DNA of 64,000 bases. Source: Microbulbifer elongatus. Lineage in GTDB: Bacteria; Pseudomonadota; Gammaproteobacteria; Pseudomonadales; Cellvibrionaceae. Within the stretch, counting starts at the first letter, position 1. The number at the start of each line of letters is the position of its first letter. Both the position numbers and the translations under genes were made by a program. Where the stretch lies: the NCBI RefSeq assembly GCF_021165935.1, contig NZ_CP088953.1, positions 372,001 to 436,000 on the forward strand. Direction: 5' to 3'. The notes under the pieces are model-generated. The model ran no database searches. It was not told the origin of the DNA and saw only the letters and a program-made list of their open reading frames with translations. Below, piece by piece: positions 1-7,346 of this stretch.

Positions 1-179
1 AGCCCAATTATTACTTCCAGCACACGTTAAGTGACATACTCTCCGCAGCGATCGCCAGTGGCCTGCAGCTGCAGACATTCGAGGAGTCTCGATCCAACAT
101 CGGAAATTATTGTGGCGATCTGGCCAGCTCGCCACTCAGTCCGCCAATGGCTTTTATCGCCAGCTGGAAGAGAACCTGA
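1..179 (+). CDS. C-terminal end of a class I SAM-dependent methyltransferase (partial)
   Basis: An open frame enters from the window edge (codons in phase with base 3) and stops at TGA 177-179. The 58 visible residues include YYFQHTLSDILSAAIASGL and end in PPMAFIASWKRT. This resembles the C-terminal tail of class I methyltransferases, where a conserved His-x-LSD helix is followed by a last beta strand. The SAM-binding core lies outside the window, so the substrate cannot be named. The next gene starts 23 bases downstream on the same strand, so the two may be cotranscribed. The family call rests only on this tail. Confidence 0.5.
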   Translation, partial: PNYYFQHTLSDILSAAIASGLQLQTFEESRSNIGNYCGDLASSPLSPPMAFIASWKRT

Positions 180-202
180 TTCAGGACAATGAACACAAAA
201 AC

Positions 203-766
203 ATGACAGAAAAGCAGAGAATGCTCGCCGGCGAAATGTACGACCCGGCAGATCCGGAGCTCGCCGAATTGCGCCTGGCGGCTCGCCTGCTGTTCGAACA
301 GCTGAACACCGTCAGCCAGCAGGACAGGGTGCGACGGGATAAGTTGATCAGGCAATTATTTGGCAGCACTGGCGAGCAGATTCAGATCGAGTCTCCCTTC
401 CATTGCGACTACGGCGAAAATATTCACGTAGGCGAGAATTTTTTCGCCAACTTTGGTTGTGTGATTCTGGATGTAGCCGAAGTCCGCTTTGGTGACAATT
501 GCATGCTGGCCCCGCAGGTTGGCATCTATACCGCGACCCATCCACTGGATCCGGCAGAAAGAAACAGCGGGCGAGAGTACGCCAGGCCGATCACCGTTGG
601 CGACAACTGCTGGATCGGGGGCATGGCGGTGATCAATCCCGGTGTCACCCTCGGCAACAATGTGGTGGTCGCCTCCGGTGCGGTCGTCACCAAGAGTTTT
701 GGCGACAATGTGGTAGTGGCCGGAAACCCGGCGAAAGTCATTCGCACCATCGAACCGACCTCCTGA
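203..766 (+). CDS. maa: Maltose/galactoside-type O-acetyltransferase (LbH family)
   Basis: A 187-residue cytoplasmic acetyltransferase that would transfer acetyl from acetyl-CoA to a sugar hydroxyl. The N-terminus MTEKQRMLAGEMYDPADPEL is the classic Mac domain of maltose acetyltransferases. It is followed by left-handed beta-helix hexapeptide repeats, with the usual HPLDPAER loop, the GDNCWIGGMAVINPGVTLG coil and the terminal VVAGNPAKVIR. I chose ATG 203 because the frame upstream (back to a TTG at 110) has no family similarity and overlaps the methyltransferase end. No strong ribosome binding site is visible. The length is normal for Maa/LacA. The true sugar substrate is unknown; nodulation-type NodL relatives look alike. 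Confidence 0.88.
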   Translation: MTEKQRMLAGEMYDPADPELAELRLAARLLFEQLNTVSQQDRVRRDKLIRQLFGSTGEQIQIESPFHCDYGENIHVGENFFANFGCVILDVAEVRFGDNCMLAPQVGIYTATHPLDPAERNSGREYARPITVGDNCWIGGMAVINPGVTLGNNVVVASGAVVTKSFGDNVVVAGNPAKVIRTIEPTS

Positions 767-785
767 CCGGAATCGACGAAATACC

Positions 786-1169
786 ATGCTGAACGCCATC
801 CATCACGCCGCAATCATCTGCTCGGATTATCCGCGATCGAAACACTTTTACACGGAAGTTCTCGGGCTGGAAATCATTGCGGAAAACTACCGCGCACAGC
901 GCGATTCATGGAAGCTGGATCTGCGTCTTGCAAACGGCGGCCAGATTGAACTGTTTTCATTTCCCGATGCACCAGCGCGACCCAGTTACCCCGAGGCCCG
1001 AGGACTGCGCCACCTGGCGTTTGTGGTGGAATCCATTGACGAGGTGAAAGCCCGCCTGGAGTCGCGCGGTGTAGAGGTAGAGCCGGTGCGGCTGGACGAG
1101 TACACCGGCAAGCGTTTCACATTTTTCAGTGACCCGGATGGGCTACCGCTCGAACTCTACGAACAGTAA
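786..1169 (+). CDS. gloA2: VOC-family metalloprotein, YaeR/GloA2-like
   Basis: A 127-residue single VOC (glyoxalase/bleomycin resistance/dioxygenase) protein. It matches E. coli YaeR almost block by block: HHAAIICSDYPRSKHFYTEV, then RDSWKLDL, IELFSFP, GLRHLAFVV and the end KRFTFFSDPDGLPLELYEQ. Candidate metal ligands are the N-terminal His, the Glu of IELF, the His of LRHLAF and the Glu of LELYEQ, which is the usual VOC pattern. The function of YaeR is poorly defined; a glyoxalase-like role is inferred from the fold. It starts 19 bases after the acetyltransferase stop, so the two are probably cotranscribed. A strong bidirectional terminator follows. Confidence 0.9.
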   Translation: MLNAIHHAAIICSDYPRSKHFYTEVLGLEIIAENYRAQRDSWKLDLRLANGGQIELFSFPDAPARPSYPEARGLRHLAFVVESIDEVKARLESRGVEVEPVRLDEYTGKRFTFFSDPDGLPLELYEQ

Positions 1170-1183
1170 ACCCCTGCACAAAT

Positions 1184-1240
1184 AAAAAACGGGGCGAAGG
1201 GTGACCGCGCTTGCGCGTCGCACTCTTCGCCCCGCCAGTT
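1184..1240. terminator. Bidirectional intrinsic terminator between convergent genes
   Basis: The arms GGGGCGAAGGGTG (1191-1203) and CACTCTTCGCCCC (1221-1233) form a 13-bp stem with one mismatch. The stem is preceded by an A-run, which becomes the U-tract when read on the minus strand. It would end the VOC gene on the plus strand and, more convincingly, the metalloprotease gene on the minus strand. Confidence 0.8.
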
Positions 1241-1266
1241 TATCTTCAGCGGACAAAGTCTCCGTA

Positions 1267-2859
1267 TCAGGGTGTCGCCTTGGTGGCACCGCCAGCGCCA
1301 CTGGCTTTTTTGTCTTTTACCGACGCCTTACCCTGAATCTGACTTTGGTTATTGCCTTTGTCCGCAATGGCCGGCTTCAGTTCCGCCAGCATCATCTTCA
1401 TCTGGTTGTATTCGGCTTCGTTGGTCAGTTCCAGCATCAGCGGCTGGGCCACCTCGGCGAAGTACTCCGCATCTTTGCGATCGTACAGTTCCTGGGCCAT
1501 CCACTGGGCGATATGCAACTCGCGGGGCGCACGCAGGTAGGCCTGCTCCAGCATTTCCACGTACTGCTTTTTCGGGTAACCCAGCATCTGCATGGTGATC
1601 GCCAGGCCGTACCAGTTCATCGCTTCATCGGCCTGGTTGTTGACCAACCTGACGAACTTGTCGCGGGCTCCCTTCAGCATTTCCTTGCTGCGATCACCAC
1701 CCAGGGTGCTGATCTCACGGTTCAGCCACAACCAGGCCTGGGCTTTCTGATACCAGAACTTGTCGCGGTTCGACGGCGCCACCTGAGCCAGCAGGCGCGC
1801 GGCCTGATCGAAGTCACCGGCGCGGGTAGCGGCATCGGCGCGCACTGCGGTCAGCTCCGGCGAGTAGAGGTTGGCGCGCTCGGCGTACTCGACCAGGTCG
1901 TGAATGCCGTGCGGGTTATAGCCGGATTTCACCAGGAAGCGCGCCAGCTCCACGACGGTTTCCTGCCCGCTGAGCACCGTCAGTTTGGGGCGTTCCGGTT
2001 TAAAACTCGCCGGAACTTTACCGCGCGCCAGCTTAAAGCGGCCATCTTGAAACTTCTCGTTGTAGATATCCTCGATCTCACCGATGGACATACCCAGGTT
2101 TTTCGTCAACGCCTTCACCGGGTCGGCGCCGTTGTTGTAGTCCACAACAAATTGTTTGAATTCCTCGGTCTTGCCGCTCTCCATCACGATCCAGTGTGCG
2201 AGCATCCAGCCACTGGCATACACGCGGCCTTTCTCTTCATCCGGCGTGTTATACACGGTGGCACGCAGCAGTTCCTGCAGGGGCACCGGTGCGGTGTACA
2301 GCAGGGTCATGGCGCGCTCGCCGGGAATGGCACCGATATCGTAGGTATTACCCGGGCCAAAGGTCATGGTGGACATGAACTCGGCAAAGCCCTCGCTGTA
2401 CCAGTAGGGGTAGTGGGTCGTGGTACCGTTGTAGCTGAGAAAGTGGGTGTATTCGTGGAACAGAAACTCCCGCGCTTCCAGCTGGCGCTCCCCGGTACGG
2501 CCATCCAGGTTCACCAGGGCATAGCTGCCCTCGGCGGTGGTATCGAACAGACCATTGGTCAGCTCGGAAAGATCTTCCCCCACCAGGCCGGCATAACTTT
2601 CGCGATCCGCTGCGGCGTAGATGGTCAGTTTGGCGCCATCGTCTTTCGCGCCCAGCAAATCCAACGCGACCGCACGGTAGCGCTCCAGATCCTCCGCCAG
2701 GCGACGCACCGAGCCCGGCTCACCGTTGGTGATGATCTGAAAGTTAGCGCTGTCAATTTCGTACCAGGTGTCTTTCGCCAGGTTGTCCGCCATTACATCG
2801 CTGGTAAACAGCCATGCGCCGGAAAAAACGACCAAGTATGCGAGCATTCGTGAAAACAT
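1267..2859 (-). CDS. Secreted HExxH (gluzincin-type) metalloprotease with TPR-like C-terminus
   Basis: A 530-residue protein with an N-terminal signal peptide (residues 1-24, ending VMA-DN). The zinc site HEYTH is at 135-139, and a downstream Glu in WYSEGFAEF (E156 or E160) fits the third ligand of gluzincins. The central part (about 160-270) is typical of DUF1570/M48-like peptidase domains with short spacing. Residues about 310-480 are helical and TPR-like (DFDQAARLLAQ, AMNWYGLAITMQMLGY). A Gln/Lys/Gly/Ala-rich tail ends the protein. It is probably periplasmic or secreted. The substrate is unknown. The gene is single, with its own terminator; the upstream space (2860-3262) is shared with a divergent hydrolase. 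Confidence 0.8.
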   Translation of the reverse strand: MFSRMLAYLVVFSGAWLFTSDVMADNLAKDTWYEIDSANFQIITNGEPGSVRRLAEDLERYRAVALDLLGAKDDGAKLTIYAAADRESYAGLVGEDLSELTNGLFDTTAEGSYALVNLDGRTGERQLEAREFLFHEYTHFLSYNGTTTHYPYWYSEGFAEFMSTMTFGPGNTYDIGAIPGERAMTLLYTAPVPLQELLRATVYNTPDEEKGRVYASGWMLAHWIVMESGKTEEFKQFVVDYNNGADPVKALTKNLGMSIGEIEDIYNEKFQDGRFKLARGKVPASFKPERPKLTVLSGQETVVELARFLVKSGYNPHGIHDLVEYAERANLYSPELTAVRADAATRAGDFDQAARLLAQVAPSNRDKFWYQKAQAWLWLNREISTLGGDRSKEMLKGARDKFVRLVNNQADEAMNWYGLAITMQMLGYPKKQYVEMLEQAYLRAPRELHIAQWMAQELYDRKDAEYFAEVAQPLMLELTNEAEYNQMKMMLAELKPAIADKGNNQSQIQGKASVKDKKASGAGGATKATP

Positions 2860-3262
2860 ATTCTGACCACCCGGAGTTTTCGCTAGATCTTCTCAGAAGG
2901 AAGCAACTGTTCACTTTTTGAACGACGTTGCGCGAAATTCCACAATACCTGTTTTCACTGTTTAAAAAAAGAACAATCTTAAACGAGAACCTGTAATTCA
3001 TCCTGAGTATAAGCCGGTCACAGACCAGCTGGTCGCCCCCGGTCACAAAATGACCCTGAAGTTCTACGTATAGGTACGCGTCACTGACTGATAAGTAATT
3101 CACAGTCACAGAAATTTCATCTTCTCTGCCTGGGTCCTCCCCATAGACTCCAGTTTCTGGCCGGCTCAGGTAATCCATACCGAACCACTGCCCCCTGCGA
3201 AAAGTGGGGCCCGGCCGGAGCGATGACGCTGTAATAAAAGAAATAAATACAGAGAGAAGAGC
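2860..3262. other. Divergent intergenic region, no gene seen
   Basis: About 400 bases separate the divergent metalloprotease and S15-type hydrolase genes and should hold both promoters. A perfect 12-bp palindrome GACCAGCTGGTC lies at 3023-3034 and could be an operator. A purine-rich AGAGAGAAGAGC precedes the hydrolase ATG. No convincing reading frame on either strand has family features. Confidence 0.5.
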
Positions 3263-4822
3263 ATGAAAACACTCGCCCTGCCGGCGCTGCTGGCCGGTGC
3301 CCTGTGCGCCGCATTTACCCCTGCCACTCAGGCCGCCCCCACCTTTATTGCCGACCTGGATATCACCACCTTCGACGGCACGGAACTGGACGCCAACCTG
3401 TTTATCCCCGACACCCCGGCCCCCGCCGGCGGCTATCCCACCGTGCTGTTTACCAACAGCTGGATGCTCGACAAGCACCAGTACCTGCTACAGGCCGCCG
3501 AGCTTGCCGACATTGGCTACCTGGTAATGAGCTACTCCACCCGCGGCTTTGGCACCTCCGGCGGGATGGTGGACGTGGCCGGAGAAAACTCCATCCGCGA
3601 TGCCGGCGTGCTGATCGACTGGCTCGAAGCCCACTACCCGGTCGGCAAACTGGGGATGGCGGGTATCTCCTACGGCGCCGGGATCTCCCTGATCACCGCC
3701 GCCCGGGACCCCCGCGTGGACGCCGTCGCCGCCCTTTCCGGCTGGTCCGACGTGATCGAAGGACTCTACCCCGGCAACACCGTCAATCTGGTGTGGGGCA
3801 CCATCCTCACCACCACCGCCCTCAATCTCGACCCCGAAGTCGACGCCATCTGGGCCAACCTCCGCGCCACCGAAAATATCCAGGGCGTCGAGGAATTTGC
3901 CGCGCCCCGCTCCGCGCTCTCTTACGTGCCAGAACTGAACAGCAACGGCACCGCCGTGCTTATGTCCAACAACTTCGCCGACTACCTGTTCAAACCCAAC
4001 AGCATGACCCAGCTCTACAGCCTGCTGGACGGCCCCAAGAAACTCCTGTTGAACCCCGGCACCCACGCCGTCACCGAAACCCTTGGCGGCAACAACGGCC
4101 ACATCTGGGCCACCACCTTCCGCTGGTTCGACCGCTACCTCAAAGACCAACCCAACGGCATTGATCACGAGCCCAAAGTGGACATGACCGTGCGCATCAG
4201 CAACAGACTCGAACAGTTCGACGACTTCCCGGTAACCGACAAAACCACCCGCTACCACCTGCACCCCAGGTTCAGCTACTTCAACAACGCCAGCATGAAA
4301 ACCCGCCCCTACAGCGGCTGGGGCTGGAGCAACGACTTCCACGGCGGTTCTGACACCAAAGCCGGCACCGGCATCCCCGTCATCTCCGACGCCCTCGAGG
4401 GCTTCGGCATTCCCGTCTACACCGCCATGACCGGCATCAACGGCTACCACGCCATCGAATACAACTCCCCGTTACACTGGAGCACCTTCAAAATCCGCGG
4501 CACCCCAAGCCTCGAAATGTGGATAAAACCCAGCAAGCCCGAAGTGCAACTCCAGGTACACCTCTACGACACCGGCCCCCTCGGGCTCGGCCGCCTCATC
4601 ACCCACGCCCCCTACACCCTGCACAACGCCAAAGTAGGCAAGGCACAGAAGATCTCCATGGACCTCTTCACCACCGCCTATGACGTACCACCGGGGCACG
4701 TGGTGACCCTCGCGATTGATACCGAAGGTGCGATTTATCAAAAGCCGGAAGATACAAACTATGAAATTGAGGTGCCCTATCGCAGCAGCCGGCAGTCGGT
4801 GCTGACGATTCCGCATTTGTAA
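3263..4822 (+). CDS. Secreted alpha/beta hydrolase, X-Pro dipeptidyl-peptidase (S15)/CocE type
   Basis: A 519-residue serine hydrolase with a signal peptide (residues 1-24, ALCAAFTPATQA). The alpha/beta fold shows YSTRGFGTSGG (oxyanion-side loop) and the nucleophile elbow GISYGAG with Ser136. A candidate acid is Asp240 and a candidate His is H268 in NPGTHAV. The last ~200 residues contain the jelly-roll-like C-terminal domain of the S15/CocE family (LEMWIKPSKPEVQLQVHLYD and a terminal beta-rich part). It would cleave peptides or small esters in the periplasm or medium. The start is ATG 3263, preceded by AGAGAGAAGAG. Codon use is strongly C-ending, like other core genes here. The substrate is not predictable. 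Confidence 0.85.
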   Translation: MKTLALPALLAGALCAAFTPATQAAPTFIADLDITTFDGTELDANLFIPDTPAPAGGYPTVLFTNSWMLDKHQYLLQAAELADIGYLVMSYSTRGFGTSGGMVDVAGENSIRDAGVLIDWLEAHYPVGKLGMAGISYGAGISLITAARDPRVDAVAALSGWSDVIEGLYPGNTVNLVWGTILTTTALNLDPEVDAIWANLRATENIQGVEEFAAPRSALSYVPELNSNGTAVLMSNNFADYLFKPNSMTQLYSLLDGPKKLLLNPGTHAVTETLGGNNGHIWATTFRWFDRYLKDQPNGIDHEPKVDMTVRISNRLEQFDDFPVTDKTTRYHLHPRFSYFNNASMKTRPYSGWGWSNDFHGGSDTKAGTGIPVISDALEGFGIPVYTAMTGINGYHAIEYNSPLHWSTFKIRGTPSLEMWIKPSKPEVQLQVHLYDTGPLGLGRLITHAPYTLHNAKVGKAQKISMDLFTTAYDVPPGHVVTLAIDTEGAIYQKPEDTNYEIEVPYRSSRQSVLTIPHL

Positions 4823-4887
4823 TCGGTCACAAGAAAAAGCACTGCAGTAACACGCGAAGGAGGGGTGCCGGGGATCGGTCTTCAGAA

Positions 4888-4914
4888 GCGTCGGCGACAG
4901 GACGTCGCCGACGC
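4888..4914. repeat. REP-like perfect hairpin
   Basis: GCGTCGGCGAC and GTCGCCGACGC form an 11-bp perfect stem around a 5-base loop (AGGAC). It lies 65 bases after the hydrolase stop and about 75 bases from a decayed RAYT transposase gene. A T-rich stretch follows at 4940-4946, so it might also serve as a weak terminator. Confidence 0.55.
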
Positions 4915-4990
4915 AGCGTAAAGGGATGGGTCCACAACGTTTTTTAAAAAAATGGGGGCTTGGAGCTTGGGGTAAATATGTCGAATTTAA

Positions 4991-5336
4991 TCACAACAGA
5001 TAGGGTTCCGACTTTACCAGGCAGAACTTGTAGCGTCCCTCCCAAAACGTGCCAGACCGCCTGTATGCTCGATTGAATATCGTACATACATCCGGACAAG
5101 GGATTGCAACATTCGGGAAATACTATCATCAGTTTCCGGCGTCGCCAGTAGATGAACATGATTGGTTATAAATACCCAGGCATGGATTTTTACCTGGGAT
5201 TCCCGTGAATACTGTTTCAGCCAGCTGGCGTAGGCAACAAAGTCATCTTCGCAACAAAACAGATTTGTCGATTGTTACCTCGCCGAATCAAATGCTGAGG
5301 CATACCGGCGGGCGTGAGTCGAGGCAATCTAGCCAT
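4991..5336 (-). pseudogene. Decayed REP-associated tyrosine transposase (RAYT, IS200-like)
   Basis: Reading the minus strand from ATG 5336 gives MARLPRLTPAGMPQHLIRRG, the canonical RAYT start, preceded by a perfect AAGGAGG. The frame then shifts: EDDFVAYASWLKQYS and IHAWVFITNHVHLLATPE (with the HUH metal site NHVH) lie in a second frame. RRSGTFWEGRY and CLVKSEPYLL lie in a third, ending at TGA 4991-4993. The tail that normally follows (RYIELNPVR) is absent. At least two frameshifts plus truncation make it inactive. RAYTs mobilise REP palindromes; a perfect hairpin lies just downstream (4888-4914). Confidence 0.85.
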
Positions 5337-5511
5337 GGTTCCTCCTTGAACGTATGGCCATTATGAAAAGTACAGGCTTGGTCCACATAGTATAAATTGA
5401 CGTCAAAATTTTTCTCTGACCCCAATATTTTCCTGATCCTCAAGCACGCCGCCAATCGGCTCTCGGCGGGGGATGCGGCTTAGCGGCTAAGAGGGGAATG
5501 CCAGATAACAC

Positions 5512-5543
5512 AAAGCCCCGGCAGATGGCTCTGCCGGGGCTTT
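5512..5543. terminator. Bidirectional intrinsic terminator
   Basis: AAAGCCCCGGCAG and CTGCCGGGGCTTT (13-bp perfect arms, 6-base loop) lie 16 bases past the end of the RHS partner gene on the minus strand. It probably ends the whole toxin operon. Confidence 0.9.
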
Positions 5544-5559
5544 GGTGGTTTATTCGGTT

Positions 5560-6138
5560 TCAATGATTGCTGCTTTTAAACTGCCGGACAGCTTCTTCAA
5601 CTGACTTTAATGGAAAATACGAATAGACCAAGATAGACCGATTTTTTTTAGCATCACTAACATCTTGATAATCTGCCACAGCCTTACTTTCAATGAGCCC
5701 AGGAATTATTGGGTTCTGAACAGCCTCCCATCGCACAGCTCTAAAATCGTGATACACATTAGGCCCCACGATTTCTAAAGCCAACGGCCCAACATAGCTA
5801 ACTGGCTCACCATCACTATCAACATCTTCACTCTTAGAAAGAAATAAAAGATACGGTACTCCAATTTTCAATCCGGCCGAAGCACGGAAACAAATTTTTC
5901 TGCCCTCATATGAGCCAAAAATAATTCGCTCTAAGCGAGCACAGTACCTAGAGGTAGGACTTAAACCCGCTCCAGTTAAACTTTGATCGGAAGACTTTCC
6001 CTCATAAATAAAGCCGGTGGCTATCGTCTCCGACTGATTGACAACAGCTTCGAACGTGGGGACTCGAATAGTGGCCGCCTGAACCGTTGATTACCAAACC
6101 AGAGCTAAACAGAAAACCGATAGAAAGATCCTTTTCAT
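5560..6138 (-). pseudogene. Exported toxin-partner protein, interrupted by TAA in its signal peptide
   Basis: ATG 6138 is preceded by a perfect AGGAGGT (6147-6153, 8-base spacing) and overlaps the end of the RHS toxin frame (an alternative ATG at 6144 forms ATGA with the toxin stop). Translation gives MKRIFLSVFCLALVW, then TAA (6091-6093), then STVQA-ATIRVPTFEAVV in the same frame. This reads as one signal peptide broken by a single stop. The frame then stays open for about 175 codons, ending KSVEEAVRQFKSSNH. A TTG at 5871 could restart only the last 103 residues, without the export signal. I recognise no family. Its position directly behind a toxin tip makes it a candidate periplasmic immunity or accessory protein; that is inference. 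The DNA looks AT-richer than the flanks. Confidence 0.6.
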
Positions 6139-6140
6139 GC

Positions 6141-7271
6141 TCATTTACCTCCTAAAGCCCTATACTTCTGATATGCCTTATAGCCGTAGTTTTCCGCTCC
6201 CAAATGGGGATAGACCGCTGAACCTATATCCACACCCAGTGTATGGGCTGCCTCGTGCCCCATCGCCCAAACAACACTGCCAGCGGGAGATGTATTCAGA
6301 TTGCCAAGAATGGTTGGATTGGAATCCGGGCCCATGATTACCGCAGCTTCCATGGGAGTGAAGGCTCCACGGTAGAGAACAATTTTTCCACTGTCTTGGA
6401 AAAATTCGCCGCCCATTTCGAAGCGACTAACATTATCGACCTGAGTACAAGGGCCATCACATATAACCCGGCCAAAAGTGTTGTCATACATCATGTACTC
6501 ATCAACATATTCAAATGACGTACCATCTGCAGCCTCTATCCCGAACATCCCTTTATTCTCCCAAACCCAATTCGCGTACTGCTCTCGCCCTTCAGATGTA
6601 CTCAAATCGAATCCAGGAATTTTTTGTCTGGATTGAGCTGCTGCGCTCAGTAACATCGCAAAGGCGGCGGTACTAGCCCCATTTGCAAACTTCCCACCAG
6701 TAGCCCGAGATACAGTCCCAGCAATAGCAACACGCGCTGCGGCTTTACCCAAATTTGCCCAACCGGCGCCAGACTCCAATTTAAGAGAACCACCAGTAAC
6801 AGCGCCAACACCGGCACTGACAAATCCGTGCCCGAATTTTCCACCCTGCAAAGCGCTCGTTATTCCTCCCAGAGTAGAAAATCCAAGAGTTTCAAGGTTA
6901 GCTCCAAAACCGCTGCCTTGCGCAATCGTGCCGCCAACGTAGGACATCGCTGCGGCAGATACTCCCGCTATTAACGCATCGCCAAAATCAGCCCCTTGTA
7001 CCATCGCCTGCGCAAACGTGAGAACCCCGACAGTGACTGCGATATATGCAACTTTGACTTTGGCAACGGCCATCACGATACCAACAATAGCGGGTATAAT
7101 GTGACCGCTCGGATCGGTGTAAGTCAGGGGATTGTTCAGCACATAACTATATCGGTTATAGCTCTGTGCATTGTCTGGGAACTGCAGTATCGGATCCGCC
7201 TGCAAAAACCTCCCCAACCGCGCATCATAAATCCGCCCATTCATATGAATCAGTCCCACCTGATCCAACAT
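6141..7271 (-). CDS. RHS core end and toxin tip with HEAAH metalloprotease motif (3' part of split RHS protein)
   Basis: This is the in-frame continuation of the large RHS gene beyond an amber stop. Codons between 7343 and 7272 are open and encode the expected core (SELEGFDSSLTTRGYTGHE). From ATG 7271 the product is 376 residues. Residues 1-56 finish the RHS-associated core: GLIHMNGRIYDARLGRFLQA, YSYVLNNPLTYTDPSGH. A Gly/Ala-rich hydrophobic stretch (about 58-215) follows, then a unique tip with HEAAH (bases 6243-6257). A Glu 17 residues after the second His (GAENYG) makes a gluzincin-like zinc protease plausible. No good ribosome binding site precedes ATG 7271, so independent translation is doubtful. 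The tip is AT-richer than the core, as is usual for exchanged toxin modules. Confidence 0.75.
   Translation of the reverse strand: MLDQVGLIHMNGRIYDARLGRFLQADPILQFPDNAQSYNRYSYVLNNPLTYTDPSGHIIPAIVGIVMAVAKVKVAYIAVTVGVLTFAQAMVQGADFGDALIAGVSAAAMSYVGGTIAQGSGFGANLETLGFSTLGGITSALQGGKFGHGFVSAGVGAVTGGSLKLESGAGWANLGKAAARVAIAGTVSRATGGKFANGASTAAFAMLLSAAAQSRQKIPGFDLSTSEGREQYANWVWENKGMFGIEAADGTSFEYVDEYMMYDNTFGRVICDGPCTQVDNVSRFEMGGEFFQDSGKIVLYRGAFTPMEAAVIMGPDSNPTILGNLNTSPAGSVVWAMGHEAAHTLGVDIGSAVYPHLGAENYGYKAYQKYRALGGK
6147..6153 (-). promoter_or_regulatory. Strong ribosome binding site of the RHS partner gene
   Basis: AGGAGGT on the minus strand lies 8 bases before ATG 6138, inside the last codons of the RHS frame. 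It decides the partner start and shows that the small gene is (or was) translated independently of the toxin. Confidence 0.75.
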
Positions 7272-7343
7272 TTCATGGCCGGTATACCCCCGCGTGGTAA
7301 GACTGCTGTCGAAGCCCTCGAGTTCCGAGGTAATCAGCGCTTC

Positions 7344-7346
7344 CTA
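7344..7346 (-). other. In-frame amber codon splitting the RHS gene
   Basis: TAG follows QRRNALS and precedes EALITSELEGFDSS. Family members usually have Trp at this place in the core, so a TGG-to-TAG change is the simplest origin. The reading frame is unchanged on both sides. Confidence 0.85.

Noticed and set aside
1201..2853. Long plus-strand open frame opposite the metalloprotease gene
   Set aside because: The minus-strand frame has a signal peptide, HEYTH site and terminator; the plus-strand frame has no family motif and is a high-GC shadow.
2753..3478. 241-codon minus-strand frame spanning the divergent promoter
   Set aside because: It overlaps two good genes and has no recognisable features.
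4944..5159. Independent 71-residue gene on the minus strand
   Set aside because: It is a fragment of the frameshifted RAYT remnant read in one frame.
7344..7346. Programmed readthrough or selenocysteine/pyrrolysine codon
   Set aside because: No recoding signal could be recognised, pyrrolysine is not expected in such bacteria, and a Trp-to-stop change is simpler.
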